Assembly: GCA_045531905.1 (NCBI GenBank)
Contig: JAZSEY010000020.1
Coordinates: forward strand, 1 to 64,000
Source of the DNA: RGIG6919 sp045531905
GTDB taxonomy: Bacteria > Bacillota > Clostridia > Lachnospirales > Lachnospiraceae
Direction: 5' to 3'
DNA length: 64,000 nucleotides
Under the pieces are notes generated by a model. That model did no database searches. It saw only the letters and a list, made by a program, of their open reading frames with translations, and was not told where the DNA came from. Position 1 is the stretch's first letter; the number at the start of each line of letters is the position of its first letter. Below are positions 39,614 through 47,984 of the stretch, in pieces. Both the position numbers and the translations under genes were made by a program.

Positions 39614-41707
39614 ATGTTTAAGAATTGGAAGGTGCAGTGGTTCATCCCGATTATCATAATCGGGATAGAGCTGCTGTTTCATTATGAAGCATTTGGTTGT
39701 TTTGATATGAATATGCTATGGGCTGTATTTTTTGCGGTGCCATATATTCTTTTTGTGTATTTGGTCTCAACAACCGGTAATCGAATATGGAATGTAATCA
39801 GCAGTAGCTTGCTACTTCTATGGTTAGTGGTATATGGAATTGTGCAGATTGTATATCATCAAGTGTTTGGTAATTTCATGTCCCTCAAATCTATTCTGAA
39901 TGGTGCGGGTCAGGCCATGGATTTTGGGTCTACTATTTGGGAGGCAGCGTTGGCTCATCTTGGTGCCATTGTGGTGATGCTGTTGCTATGGATTGTCTAT
40001 GTGGTGTTGGCGGTATGGCAAGTTCGCCGTAAGCAGGAGACAATGTTAAAGCGTGCCTCGTGGAAAACGGCATTAGTATATCTTATGTTAATCGCATTAC
40101 TTCCGATGCTTGGTACTGTGGGACTTATGTCACAGGGAACGGGAATGAGTACAGCTTATGATGTGAAAATGCAGTTTCATCGTACCGAACAATCCATGTA
40201 TCGTCTTGGTTTGTTGCAAACCATGAAAAAAGACTTGATGGAAAATGTCTGCGATTTGATGGGTGTGACACAATCACAGTTGAATGTAGGATATACCTGG
40301 TTAGAAAATGCCTTGTTTCCGAAAGCGGATTTGGTTCAGGAACAGGAATACACTACGGAAAAATTGATTGTTGAAGAAGATACCGAAGAAGCACAAACAG
40401 AAGCAACCACAGAAGAAGCATACCATGAGTGGGATATTGATTTTGACGCTATGATGGCGTCTGGTGAAGGTGAGGATATATCGGAGGTTCACAAGTATTT
40501 TTCCAGTGTGCCTGCAACCAAGGAAAATGCATATACCGGATTGTTTGAGGGATATAATCTGATTTATATTACGGCAGAAAGCTTTAGTGATGTGGTGATT
40601 GATAAAGAGAGAACACCTACGCTTTATCGCATGCAACAGGAAGGCTTTCAGTTTGAGAATTTTTATACCCCAAGCTGGTATTTGAGCACCATTGATGGGG
40701 AATATGTCAACTGCTTATCCCAGATTCCAGTGGACGGTGATTGGAGTCTACAGCATTCAGCTGAAAATGAGTTGCCCTTTGCTCTGGGAAATCAATTACA
40801 AAATCAGGGCTATTTGTGCAATGCATATCATAATCATGACGCGTATTATTATGATAGAACCATTACCCATCCAAAACTTGGATACACATTTAAGGCGGAT
40901 GGTTCTGGATTGGAATTTCAATCGAAATATCCAGAATCGGATTTAGAGTTGATGGAAATTACAGTGGATGAGTACATTGGAAAGGGATCATTTCATACAT
41001 ACTATATGACCATGAGTGGGCATTTGCCGTATACCTATGGCTACAATTCTATGGCAGTGAAACATAGAGATGTGGTGGAAGGTAAAGAATGGTCGGAAAA
41101 TGCTGCCTGTTATCTGGCGGCACATATGGAGCTGGAGAATAGTGTGGCGTATTTGATAGAGCGGTTAGAGGCTTCCGGACAGCTTAATAATACTCTGTTT
41201 GTCATTGTAGCTGACCACTACCCATACGGATTAAAAAGTGGCGCTTACGATGAACTGCGTGGCTATGAGGTAGAAGATGATGACTTTGAGAAATATCGAA
41301 ATGGCTGTCTGATTTGGAGTGCATCCATGAAGGATATGACAGAGGTGACATTTCCTGTAAAGGTGGATACTTATTGCTCGAATTTGGATTTGTTGCCAAC
41401 GATTTCGAATCTGATGGGGCTGTCATTTGATTCCAGATTGCTGGCGGGACGGGATATGCTTTCTGCGGATGCCGGACTTGTCATGTTTAAAGACCATAGT
41501 TTTTTAACGGAAAAGGTTCGATACAATGCCACAACGGGAGAGGCTACTTGGGCTGAGGGCGAGATGGAAAATCAGATGTATCTTGAACAATGTATGAAAG
41601 AAGTGGAAAATAGATTTTATTATTCGGCAAAGATATTAGAATTGGATTATTTTAGTAAAATAGTGAAACGGGGGAGTGTAGATGCAAATTCTGGTAGTGG
41701 AAGATGA
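39614..41707 (+). CDS. LTA synthase-like membrane sulfatase
   Basis: 697 residues. Five hydrophobic helices at about 8-25, 34-52, 58-80, 100-130 and 150-170 precede a long Thr/Glu-rich linker and an extracytoplasmic sulfatase-fold domain. Seen: LIYITAESFSDVVIDKERTPTLY, the catalytic-type threonine in STIDGEYVN (about residue 357), HTYYMTMSGHLPYT, and VIVADHYPYGL with the metal-binding D and H. This is the layout of lipoteichoic acid synthase (LtaS), which moves glycerol phosphate from phosphatidylglycerol; other members modify different polymers. It follows nadE by four bases, and the response regulator start lies 26 bases inside its 3' end. Confidence 0.8.
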   Translation: MFKNWKVQWFIPIIIIGIELLFHYEAFGCFDMNMLWAVFFAVPYILFVYLVSTTGNRIWNVISSSLLLLWLVVYGIVQIVYHQVFGNFMSLKSILNGAGQAMDFGSTIWEAALAHLGAIVVMLLLWIVYVVLAVWQVRRKQETMLKRASWKTALVYLMLIALLPMLGTVGLMSQGTGMSTAYDVKMQFHRTEQSMYRLGLLQTMKKDLMENVCDLMGVTQSQLNVGYTWLENALFPKADLVQEQEYTTEKLIVEEDTEEAQTEATTEEAYHEWDIDFDAMMASGEGEDISEVHKYFSSVPATKENAYTGLFEGYNLIYITAESFSDVVIDKERTPTLYRMQQEGFQFENFYTPSWYLSTIDGEYVNCLSQIPVDGDWSLQHSAENELPFALGNQLQNQGYLCNAYHNHDAYYYDRTITHPKLGYTFKADGSGLEFQSKYPESDLELMEITVDEYIGKGSFHTYYMTMSGHLPYTYGYNSMAVKHRDVVEGKEWSENAACYLAAHMELENSVAYLIERLEASGQLNNTLFVIVADHYPYGLKSGAYDELRGYEVEDDDFEKYRNGCLIWSASMKDMTEVTFPVKVDTYCSNLDLLPTISNLMGLSFDSRLLAGRDMLSADAGLVMFKDHSFLTEKVRYNATTGEATWAEGEMENQMYLEQCMKEVENRFYYSAKILELDYFSKIVKRGSVDANSGSGR

Positions 41708-42365
41708 TAAAGAAATTAATAAACTGCTCTGCGAGTATTTGGCCATGCAGGGATACCAAATGGTAACTGCCGAAAATGGTTTAGAGGCATGCTCCATATT
41801 GGAGCATAATCATGATATTGATTTGGTGCTGTTGGATATTATGTTGCCATTTCGTAGCGGCGATGTGGTGCTAAAACAACTCCGTGAGACATCTGACCTA
41901 CCGGTTATCATTTTGTCGGCAAAGGATACTGTGCACACAAAGATTGAATTGATGCGGATGGGAGCCGATGATTACATTACGAAACCATTTGATTTGGATG
42001 AGGTGTTGGTGCGTATTGAGGCGGTGCTTAGAAGAACTGCCAAGCAAACTGTTGGAGGTGCCTGTGAGGCTGTGCTTCAGTTTAAGAACCTGACAATGGA
42101 TTTGGAAGCGAAAACAGTTAATGTAAACGGGAATGATTTGACCTTAACCAGCAAGGAATTTAGCATCTTAGAATTGATGTTAAAGAATCCTACTAAGCTA
42201 TTTTCAAAGGCGAATCTGTTTGAAAGTGTGTGGAATGAAGAGTATTTTAGTGAAGATACCACCATCAAGGTGCATATGAGTAATATCAGAAACAAGATTA
42301 AGCAGTTTGATGATGATGAGTATATTGAAACTGTATGGGGTATGGGATATCGATTGAAAAATTAA
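41682..42365 (+). CDS. OmpR/PhoB-family response regulator
   Basis: 227 residues. Receiver domain (1-120) with D8-D9 (VEDD), phosphorylated D52 (VLLDIMLPF), S/T near 79 (ILSA) and K101 (YITKPFD); winged-helix effector domain (about 130-225) with LTLTSKEFSILELMLKNP and the recognition region DTTIKVHMSNIRNKI, then TVWGMGYRLK. Overlaps the upstream sulfatase gene by 26 bases. It probably pairs with the histidine kinase at 44128-45039 and acts on TTAACC repeats before the ABC transporter genes (42362-42400). Confidence 0.93.
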   Translation: MQILVVEDDKEINKLLCEYLAMQGYQMVTAENGLEACSILEHNHDIDLVLLDIMLPFRSGDVVLKQLRETSDLPVIILSAKDTVHTKIELMRMGADDYITKPFDLDEVLVRIEAVLRRTAKQTVGGACEAVLQFKNLTMDLEAKTVNVNGNDLTLTSKEFSILELMLKNPTKLFSKANLFESVWNEEYFSEDTTIKVHMSNIRNKIKQFDDDEYIETVWGMGYRLKN

Positions 42366-42400
42366 CCATTTCTTAACCTTTTGCTTTTAAATACTTAACC
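42362..42400 (+). promoter_or_regulatory. Three phased TTAACC repeats, candidate response-regulator binding sites
   Basis: TTAACC starts at 42362 (over the stop codon), 42373 and 42395, giving spacings of 11 and 22 bases. One helical turn spacing of direct repeats is the layout bound by OmpR/PhoB-type regulators (the Bacillus PhoP box has TTAACA repeats 11 apart). The site lies between the response regulator and the ABC transporter gene, 60 bases before its start. Confidence 0.6.
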
Positions 42401-42462
42401 ATATTGTTTTAGATTAATAGATATCAATTAGTTGTGCGTAGGCACTGCGGAAAGGAATATCT

Positions 42463-43374
42463 ATGGAATACATATTAGAACTAAAGAATCTTACAAAAAA
42501 ATATGGTAAGAAAACAGTAGTGGATTCGGTGAATCTGTCTGTGGAAAAGGGACACATTTATGGATTAATCGGACCGAATGGTGCAGGTAAGACCACTATC
42601 ATGAAAATGATAGCTGGTTTAGCACAGGAGAATGCAGGCAGTATTGCGCTGTTTGGAAGTGAAACGAATTTAGATGCCAGTCGTAGTAGAATGAGCTTTA
42701 TGCTGGAGGCGCCTTATTTGGAGCCAAGTATGACAGCAAGGGAGAATATGGAGTATATCCGATATGTTCGCGGTGTGGCAGACAAAAAGCGAATTGATGA
42801 GATATTGGAATTTGTTGGACTCGACAATGTAGGAAAAAAGAAGGTTGCCAAGTATTCTTTGGGAATGAAGCAACGTTTGGGTATTGGTATGGCATTGCTT
42901 CCAAAGCCGGAACTTATGATTCTAGATGAACCGGTAAATGGTTTGGATCCGGAGGGCATTGTGGAAGTCCGCAATATGCTAAAGAAGTTGGCAAATGAAG
43001 ATGGGATTACCATTTTGATTTCCAGTCATTTGTTATCGGAGCTTTCTGAACTTTGTACAGATTATGCCATTATTAACGAGGGTAATATGTTAGAATGTCT
43101 GTCTGCTGAGGAATTGGAAGCAAAATGTAGAACCTATGTGGTAATTCAGACAGATGATATCCATGAAACTGCTGCCATCATTGAGCAGAAGTTGGAGACA
43201 AAGAATTATCAGGTTGTAGAGCATGATGAAATCCATCTATTTGATTATGTGAATGATGTGAAAAAGGTTTCTAAGATGATTACTGACAGTGGTCAGATTA
43301 TTACGAAACTGGTTGTAGAAGGAGAATCTTTAGAATCATATTATCTTTCGAAAGTAGGTGGACAAAATGAATAG
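42463..43374 (+). CDS. ABC transporter ATP-binding protein
   Basis: 303 residues. Walker A GPNGAGKTT (37-45), Q-loop region, signature YSLGMKQRLGIGMAL (about 131-145), Walker B LMILDEPVNGLDPEG, and H-loop ISSHLLSEL. A C-terminal extension of about 80 residues follows, as in the antibiotic- or peptide-exporting ABC-2 group. It is the NTPase partner of the membrane protein encoded next, which overlaps it by eight bases. With the two-component system genes around it, the transporter resembles cell-envelope stress modules that remove antimicrobial peptides; its substrate is not known. Confidence 0.9.
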   Translation: MEYILELKNLTKKYGKKTVVDSVNLSVEKGHIYGLIGPNGAGKTTIMKMIAGLAQENAGSIALFGSETNLDASRSRMSFMLEAPYLEPSMTARENMEYIRYVRGVADKKRIDEILEFVGLDNVGKKKVAKYSLGMKQRLGIGMALLPKPELMILDEPVNGLDPEGIVEVRNMLKKLANEDGITILISSHLLSELSELCTDYAIINEGNMLECLSAEELEAKCRTYVVIQTDDIHETAAIIEQKLETKNYQVVEHDEIHLFDYVNDVKKVSKMITDSGQIITKLVVEGESLESYYLSKVGGQNE

Positions 43375-44113
43375 ATTAATGAGAGCAGAATGGTATCGTT
43401 ATTTACACGCAGGACATTTTTTGAGTTGGACGGTGTTTCTATGTGTATGTATTTCCTTGTTGATGGTTGCCATGCAGTATGATTTGGCAACAGCAAGTTT
43501 GGCAGATGTTATGATGACCTGTGTGGATGGAAGTTCATTTTTGATTATGCTATTTCCTGTCTTTGTCGCGGTGATTGTAGGATTTGGTTATAACAGAAAG
43601 ACTGCTTATTATGAGGTGATGGCAGGTAATAAAATTTCACATATGATATGGAGCAAGGTGATGGTAGATGCGTTACCGATTGCGATAGTTGCCTTCATAT
43701 TCTTTAACATTCTTCCGGTGGTGGCTTATGTGCGTAATGGTACTGGAGAAGTGGAACACATTTTTGCGCGATTTGCACTATTTTTTGTGATTGTACTGCA
43801 TATCTGTATCAGTGCAGTGCTTATGGCCACAGCGATACGTCATGCAGTAGCGGCGGTTGTTGTATATATGCGGTATTCCATGGTTGAAGTTCTTGGTTTA
43901 TTCATACTGTCAATGATAATTTCCGGGCAGGCAAATGTTCCGGAATGGTATCAATTTATACAACATTGGTTTGTACTCAATCAAACGGCTACAGTGTGGG
44001 CGGGTGAACTGACAAGCGATTTTGTTATAGGTGTTTTTGGTAGTATGATTCTGGAAATAGTATTGTTATATGTGGTATCATATATAGGTATGAAGAAAAA
44101 AATATATGCATAA
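43367..44113 (+). CDS. ABC-2 type transporter permease
   Basis: 248 residues with about six hydrophobic segments, starting with MNRLMRAEWYRYLHAG, a typical short basic start before the first helix. No enzyme motif. The start at 43367 lies inside the 3' end of the ATPase gene with AGGTGG six bases upstream; a GTG nine bases before is possible. The last helix ends at KKKIYA. It is the membrane half of the transporter encoded with the ATPase at 42463. Confidence 0.85.
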   Translation: MNRLMRAEWYRYLHAGHFLSWTVFLCVCISLLMVAMQYDLATASLADVMMTCVDGSSFLIMLFPVFVAVIVGFGYNRKTAYYEVMAGNKISHMIWSKVMVDALPIAIVAFIFFNILPVVAYVRNGTGEVEHIFARFALFFVIVLHICISAVLMATAIRHAVAAVVVYMRYSMVEVLGLFILSMIISGQANVPEWYQFIQHWFVLNQTATVWAGELTSDFVIGVFGSMILEIVLLYVVSYIGMKKKIYA

Positions 44114-44127
44114 ATAGGAGATAAAGC

Positions 44128-45039
44128 GTGGGCAAAGAAATAATATTCATGATTGTCATTTGCATATTGTGTGTTGTGATATTAGGTCTTTGCCTGCGCC
44201 TTTTTCTGTATAAAAGCCAGGTGCGTAGCTTTGCCAAGCGTACCAGAGAACGGAAGGAAGAGGACATGAATCAGCCTGTGACGGTGGATTTGTTTCAGAA
44301 GGATTTCCTGGAACTTGCAAATGCCCTAAATGCTTATACTGACCAACAAAAGCAGATGGTGTTGGAGCTTGCGAAGGACAGGGAGAGGTTAAACTATGTC
44401 ATAGCCGGAATTTCCCATGACTTTCGGACTCCTCTAACGGCTGCTATCGGTTACATGCAGATGGTGGATAAAAGTGGTGATTTACAAGAGAAAAGTCAGG
44501 AATACTTGGATGTGGCTTTGGAAAAAACAAGGTTTTTAAAGGAACTATCTGACGCCTTTTTTGAACTATCTACTTTGGAAGCAAAGCAGGATGAAGTTAC
44601 CGTTACCAATGTGAATTTACAGAAATTATTACAAGAAGTGATATTAGAGCAATTTTCATGGATTTCTGAGAAGAAACTGCAGACGGAATTTCAAATTCCG
44701 GATAAAGACATTTTCATGGAATGCAATGAGCAGTATATGAAACGCATTTTGGATAACCTGTTTTCAAATATGCGTAAGTATGCAGTGTCGTATGTAAAAG
44801 TATCTCTTGAGAGTGTGGCTGAACAGGTTACGCTTATTGTGGAAAATGATGTGCAGGACCCTGATATTGACTGCACGCGAATTTTTGAACCATTTTACCG
44901 GGGGGAGTCCCGAAGTAAACAAGGCAGTGGATTAGGACTATATGTGGTAAAATGCTTGGCTGATAAGATGGGAATGAATGTGACTGCAAAGGTGGAAGCG
45001 GGCAGATTTATTGTGCAGTTGCGCAATAACAGACGGTGA
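44128..45039 (+). CDS. Sensor histidine kinase
   Basis: 303 residues. One N-terminal membrane helix (about 5-27), coiled linker, dimerisation domain with H97 in GISHDFRTPLTAAIGYM, N box DNLFSNMRKYA and G box GSGLGLYVVKCLADKMG. A single helix and no extracytoplasmic sensor loop fits the intramembrane-sensing kinases that work with ABC transporters. Starts at GTG 44128 (AGGAG seven bases upstream), 14 bases after the permease stop. It should pair with the response regulator at 41682; in many Firmicutes such transporters are themselves part of the sensing complex. Confidence 0.9.
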   Translation: MGKEIIFMIVICILCVVILGLCLRLFLYKSQVRSFAKRTRERKEEDMNQPVTVDLFQKDFLELANALNAYTDQQKQMVLELAKDRERLNYVIAGISHDFRTPLTAAIGYMQMVDKSGDLQEKSQEYLDVALEKTRFLKELSDAFFELSTLEAKQDEVTVTNVNLQKLLQEVILEQFSWISEKKLQTEFQIPDKDIFMECNEQYMKRILDNLFSNMRKYAVSYVKVSLESVAEQVTLIVENDVQDPDIDCTRIFEPFYRGESRSKQGSGLGLYVVKCLADKMGMNVTAKVEAGRFIVQLRNNRR

Positions 45040-45047
45040 AGTCTTGG

Positions 45048-45077
45048 TTGACAATAGATCTGAAAGAAAGGTATAAT
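45048..45077 (+). promoter_or_regulatory. SigA promoter of the AbgT-type transporter gene
   Basis: TTGACA (45048-45053), 18-base spacer, TATAAT (45072-45077), 34 bases before the start at 45111. Confidence 0.75.
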
Positions 45078-45110
45078 GAATTATTACTGTATTTAAGGAG
45101 AGGTTATATA

Positions 45111-46622
45111 ATGTCAAGCAAAGAAAAGAAACAAAAGGTTGGGATTCTTGGCACCATTGAGCGTGTTGGTAATGCCCTTCCACATCCATTTATTTTATTC
45201 CTGATCATTACGGCTATTTTGATTGTAGCAGCAGCGATTTTAGAGCTTGCAGGTGTATCAGTTACCAATCCAACATCTGGAGAGGTAGTAGCAGTTAAGA
45301 GTTTATTGAACAAAGATGGTTTTTCATGGATTATGACCAGCATGGTTAGCAACTTCTCAAGTTTTGCGGCTTTAGGTGTTGTGTTGGCAATGCAGATGGC
45401 GATTGGTGTTGCTGAAGGTAGTGGTTTATTAACAACCGCGATGCGTCGTGCAATTTTAGGCGTGCCTATGTGGCTGTTAACAGCAGCAGTATTATTTTTA
45501 GGTATCAATGGTAGTATTGCATCTGAGGCATCTATTATCTTTATTCCTCCACTGGCTGCAACTGCATTCTGGGCAGCCGGCAAGCATCCTTTGGCAGGTT
45601 TGATTGCAGGTTATGCAGCGGTAAATGCCGGATTTACAGCAAATGTCATGATTACAGCAACTGATGCATTGCTTTATCCGGTTACGCAGGAAATTGCACA
45701 GACCATTGATCCGAATTATACAACAACAGCTGCTAATAACTGGTATTTTATGATTGCGTCATGCTTCGTACTTACCATTGTTGGTGTATTCGTAAATAAC
45801 AAAATTATTGCTCCTCGTCTTGGAGAATACAAAGGCTCAGAGGTCGATAATGAACGTGATGCAACAGACCTTGAGAAAAAAGGTCTTCGCAATGCCGGTA
45901 TCTTCAGTTTGCTCTTCATTGCGTTGATTTTAGTGGGATTAATTCCAAGCAATGGTTTCCTTCGTTCTGCTGAAGGTGGTGTATTAGATGGACCATTTAT
46001 TACAGGTCTTGTAGGTTTCTTAATTGTGTACTTTATCTTAGTGGGTGTTGTATATGGTAAGACAGTAGGCACATTTAAGACAGCAAGCGATGTGCCAAAG
46101 GTGATGGCGGATTCGCTGAATTCGTTGACAAGTTATATTGTATTGGTATTTGTAATTGCACAGTTTATTCAGATATTTAGTTATACCAATTTGGGTACTG
46201 TTATCGCTGTAACAGCAGCAAACTTCTTAAAGAGTGCAGGATTTACGGGTATTCCGATGGTAATTTGTATCATTTTGATTACTACCTTAGTAAACTTCTT
46301 CATGACAAGTGGTACTGCAAAGTGGTACATTTTTGCTCCAATTTTTGTTCCAATGTTTATGATGTTAGGATATTCTCCTGAATTTGCTCAGGTTGTATAT
46401 CGTATCGGTGATTCATGTACGAATCCGATTACACCGATTTATCCGTATTTACCAATGATTATCGGTATGGCATCTAAGTATGACAAGAAAGCTGGTATGG
46501 GTACTATCATTTCTATGATGATTCCGTACTCTGTGGCATTCTTGCTTTCATGGATTGTAATGGTAGTAGTTTGGGTATTGTTGAATTTACCATTAGGACC
46601 GGGAGCAACCGTATTTATGTAA
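45111..46622 (+). CDS. AbgT-family transporter
   Basis: 503 residues, about eleven helices. Starts KVGILGTIERVGNALPHPFILF, the AbgT start. The two re-entrant-like regions are visible: GINGSIASEASIIFIPPLAAT with AGYAAVNAGFTANVM, and the C-terminal MTSGTAKWYIFAPIFVP followed by RIGDSCTNPITPIYPYLP. The family moves p-aminobenzoyl-glutamate (a folate breakdown product) or exports sulfonamide-like drugs. Start at 45111, AAGGAG ten bases upstream. A probable attenuator or terminator (46636-46670) lies before the amidohydrolase gene, and the two following hydrolase genes suggest uptake and cleavage of an amide-linked substrate such as p-aminobenzoyl-glutamate or a peptide. Confidence 0.87.
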   Translation: MSSKEKKQKVGILGTIERVGNALPHPFILFLIITAILIVAAAILELAGVSVTNPTSGEVVAVKSLLNKDGFSWIMTSMVSNFSSFAALGVVLAMQMAIGVAEGSGLLTTAMRRAILGVPMWLLTAAVLFLGINGSIASEASIIFIPPLAATAFWAAGKHPLAGLIAGYAAVNAGFTANVMITATDALLYPVTQEIAQTIDPNYTTTAANNWYFMIASCFVLTIVGVFVNNKIIAPRLGEYKGSEVDNERDATDLEKKGLRNAGIFSLLFIALILVGLIPSNGFLRSAEGGVLDGPFITGLVGFLIVYFILVGVVYGKTVGTFKTASDVPKVMADSLNSLTSYIVLVFVIAQFIQIFSYTNLGTVIAVTAANFLKSAGFTGIPMVICIILITTLVNFFMTSGTAKWYIFAPIFVPMFMMLGYSPEFAQVVYRIGDSCTNPITPIYPYLPMIIGMASKYDKKAGMGTIISMMIPYSVAFLLSWIVMVVVWVLLNLPLGPGATVFM

Positions 46623-46635
46623 GGGACTTTTATGA

Positions 46636-46670
46636 AGCCGTCTTTTTGTATTGGAAAGACGGCTTTGTTT
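46636..46670 (+). terminator. Intrinsic terminator or attenuator after the AbgT gene
   Basis: AAGCCGTCTTT (46636-46646), 9-base loop, AAAGACGGCTT (46656-46666), followed by TGTTTGTTT. The T run is interrupted, so partial read-through into the amidohydrolase gene 30 bases downstream is possible. Confidence 0.7.
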
Positions 46671-46698
46671 GTTTATAACAATTAGGAAGGGGAAAACT

Positions 46699-47964
46699 AT
46701 GGCTTATACCAAAATAATTTGTGGCAAGCTTTATGATGGTATTCATGATGTGCTACAGGAAAATTGCGAGATTTTAATTAAAGATAAATATATAGCAGAG
46801 GTAGGGCAGAATGTGGCAATGCCGGCAGACTGTCGTGTTGTAGATTTATCGCATCTTACAGTGACACCAGGGATGATTGATGCACATGTACATGCCAGTT
46901 TCTTTGACTGGAGAGAAATTGACAAAGATGCGGTGTACTATTCAGATGCCATGCGTGCACTTGCGGTAGCAGAGTGTGCAAGACGTGCATTATCAGGTGG
47001 TTTTACTACCATTCGTCAAGTAGGTTGGTTTCAGGAAGACTATTCATTAGATGTAAAGCGAGCTATCGATGCAGGCTTTATTGAAGGTTCCCGTATGATT
47101 GTGGCGCCACATTTTCTGTGTGCACCGGGCAGTCATGGCGATTCTACACAAAAAATTGCCACCAATCCAAAATTGGCAAAATTTTTGGAGGAATGCTATC
47201 CAACTATGGGTAGTGGAGCGACCTTCTTTCGTGACGCTGTGAGACATGAAGTGAAACTGGGAGCTGACTTTATCAAAATAATGGCAACAGGGGGATTCTT
47301 TACACCAAATGATTCTCCAGAGGATAAACAGCTATCCTATGATGAGTTAAAGGCAATTATCGAGACCGCTCATGCACTGCATACTACGGTGACCGCTCAT
47401 GCTTATACCACGGAGTTGGTGACAACGCTGGCTGAACTTGGAATTGATGGCATCGAGCATGCATCCTTGGTGAATGAGGCAACAGTGAAGTTATTGGAAG
47501 AAAAGGATATATATGTAGTTCCAACCTTCTGCCCATATGACGAAATTGTGCTATTAGATGAAGAAAAATTAGCAGAGAAATCACCGGAATTTCAGCGTAA
47601 ACTCCGTCATTATCGTGATAATTTGGTAGAAAGTCGTGAGTTATTAAAGAATAGCAAATTACGACTTGGTTATGGTACAGATTTGGTGGTTGGATACCAG
47701 AATTATGAATGTGGCCGAGAGTACTCAGCATGGCTTCGCAATGGCATGGATCCGTTCCGCACCCTGAAGGCAGCCACATCGGTAAATGCAGATATTCTCG
47801 GTATCAGTGATAAGGTAGGTACGATTGAACCGGGTAAGTTGGCGGATATAGCAGGCTGGAAGCGTGACCTTCTTACTGATGATAAGGCGTTATTAGATTG
47901 TGGTTTTGTTATGAAGGAAGGAAAGGAAATCGCGACACATTCTATAATAGACGATTACGAATAA
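46699..47964 (+). CDS. Metal-dependent amidohydrolase
   Basis: 421 residues of the amidohydrolase superfamily (imidazolonepropionase/Xaa-Pro-dipeptidase-like branch). Seen: PGMIDAHVHASFFDW with the H-x-H metal motif, ADFIKIMATGG near the carbamylated-lysine position, TVTAHAYTT, GIDGIEHASLVN and GYGTDLVVGY, where the final aspartate lies in a GTD motif; ends PGKLADIAGW. The family hydrolyses amide bonds in small molecules and dipeptides. AGGAAGGGG lies upstream of the ATG at 46699. It stands between the AbgT transporter and an M32 carboxypeptidase, all in one direction, suggesting a pathway that takes up and cleaves a peptide or amide. Confidence 0.87.
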   Translation: MAYTKIICGKLYDGIHDVLQENCEILIKDKYIAEVGQNVAMPADCRVVDLSHLTVTPGMIDAHVHASFFDWREIDKDAVYYSDAMRALAVAECARRALSGGFTTIRQVGWFQEDYSLDVKRAIDAGFIEGSRMIVAPHFLCAPGSHGDSTQKIATNPKLAKFLEECYPTMGSGATFFRDAVRHEVKLGADFIKIMATGGFFTPNDSPEDKQLSYDELKAIIETAHALHTTVTAHAYTTELVTTLAELGIDGIEHASLVNEATVKLLEEKDIYVVPTFCPYDEIVLLDEEKLAEKSPEFQRKLRHYRDNLVESRELLKNSKLRLGYGTDLVVGYQNYECGREYSAWLRNGMDPFRTLKAATSVNADILGISDKVGTIEPGKLADIAGWKRDLLTDDKALLDCGFVMKEGKEIATHSIIDDYE

Positions 47965-47984
47965 ATGTGAAGCAGGAGGCAATT

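Noticed and set aside
39646..39664. Perfect 9-bp palindrome CCCGATTATCATAATCGGG
   Set aside because: It lies in codons for the hydrophobic PIIIIG start of the LTA-like protein. Its position in the first membrane helix and lack of a matching copy near a promoter make a regulatory role unlikely.
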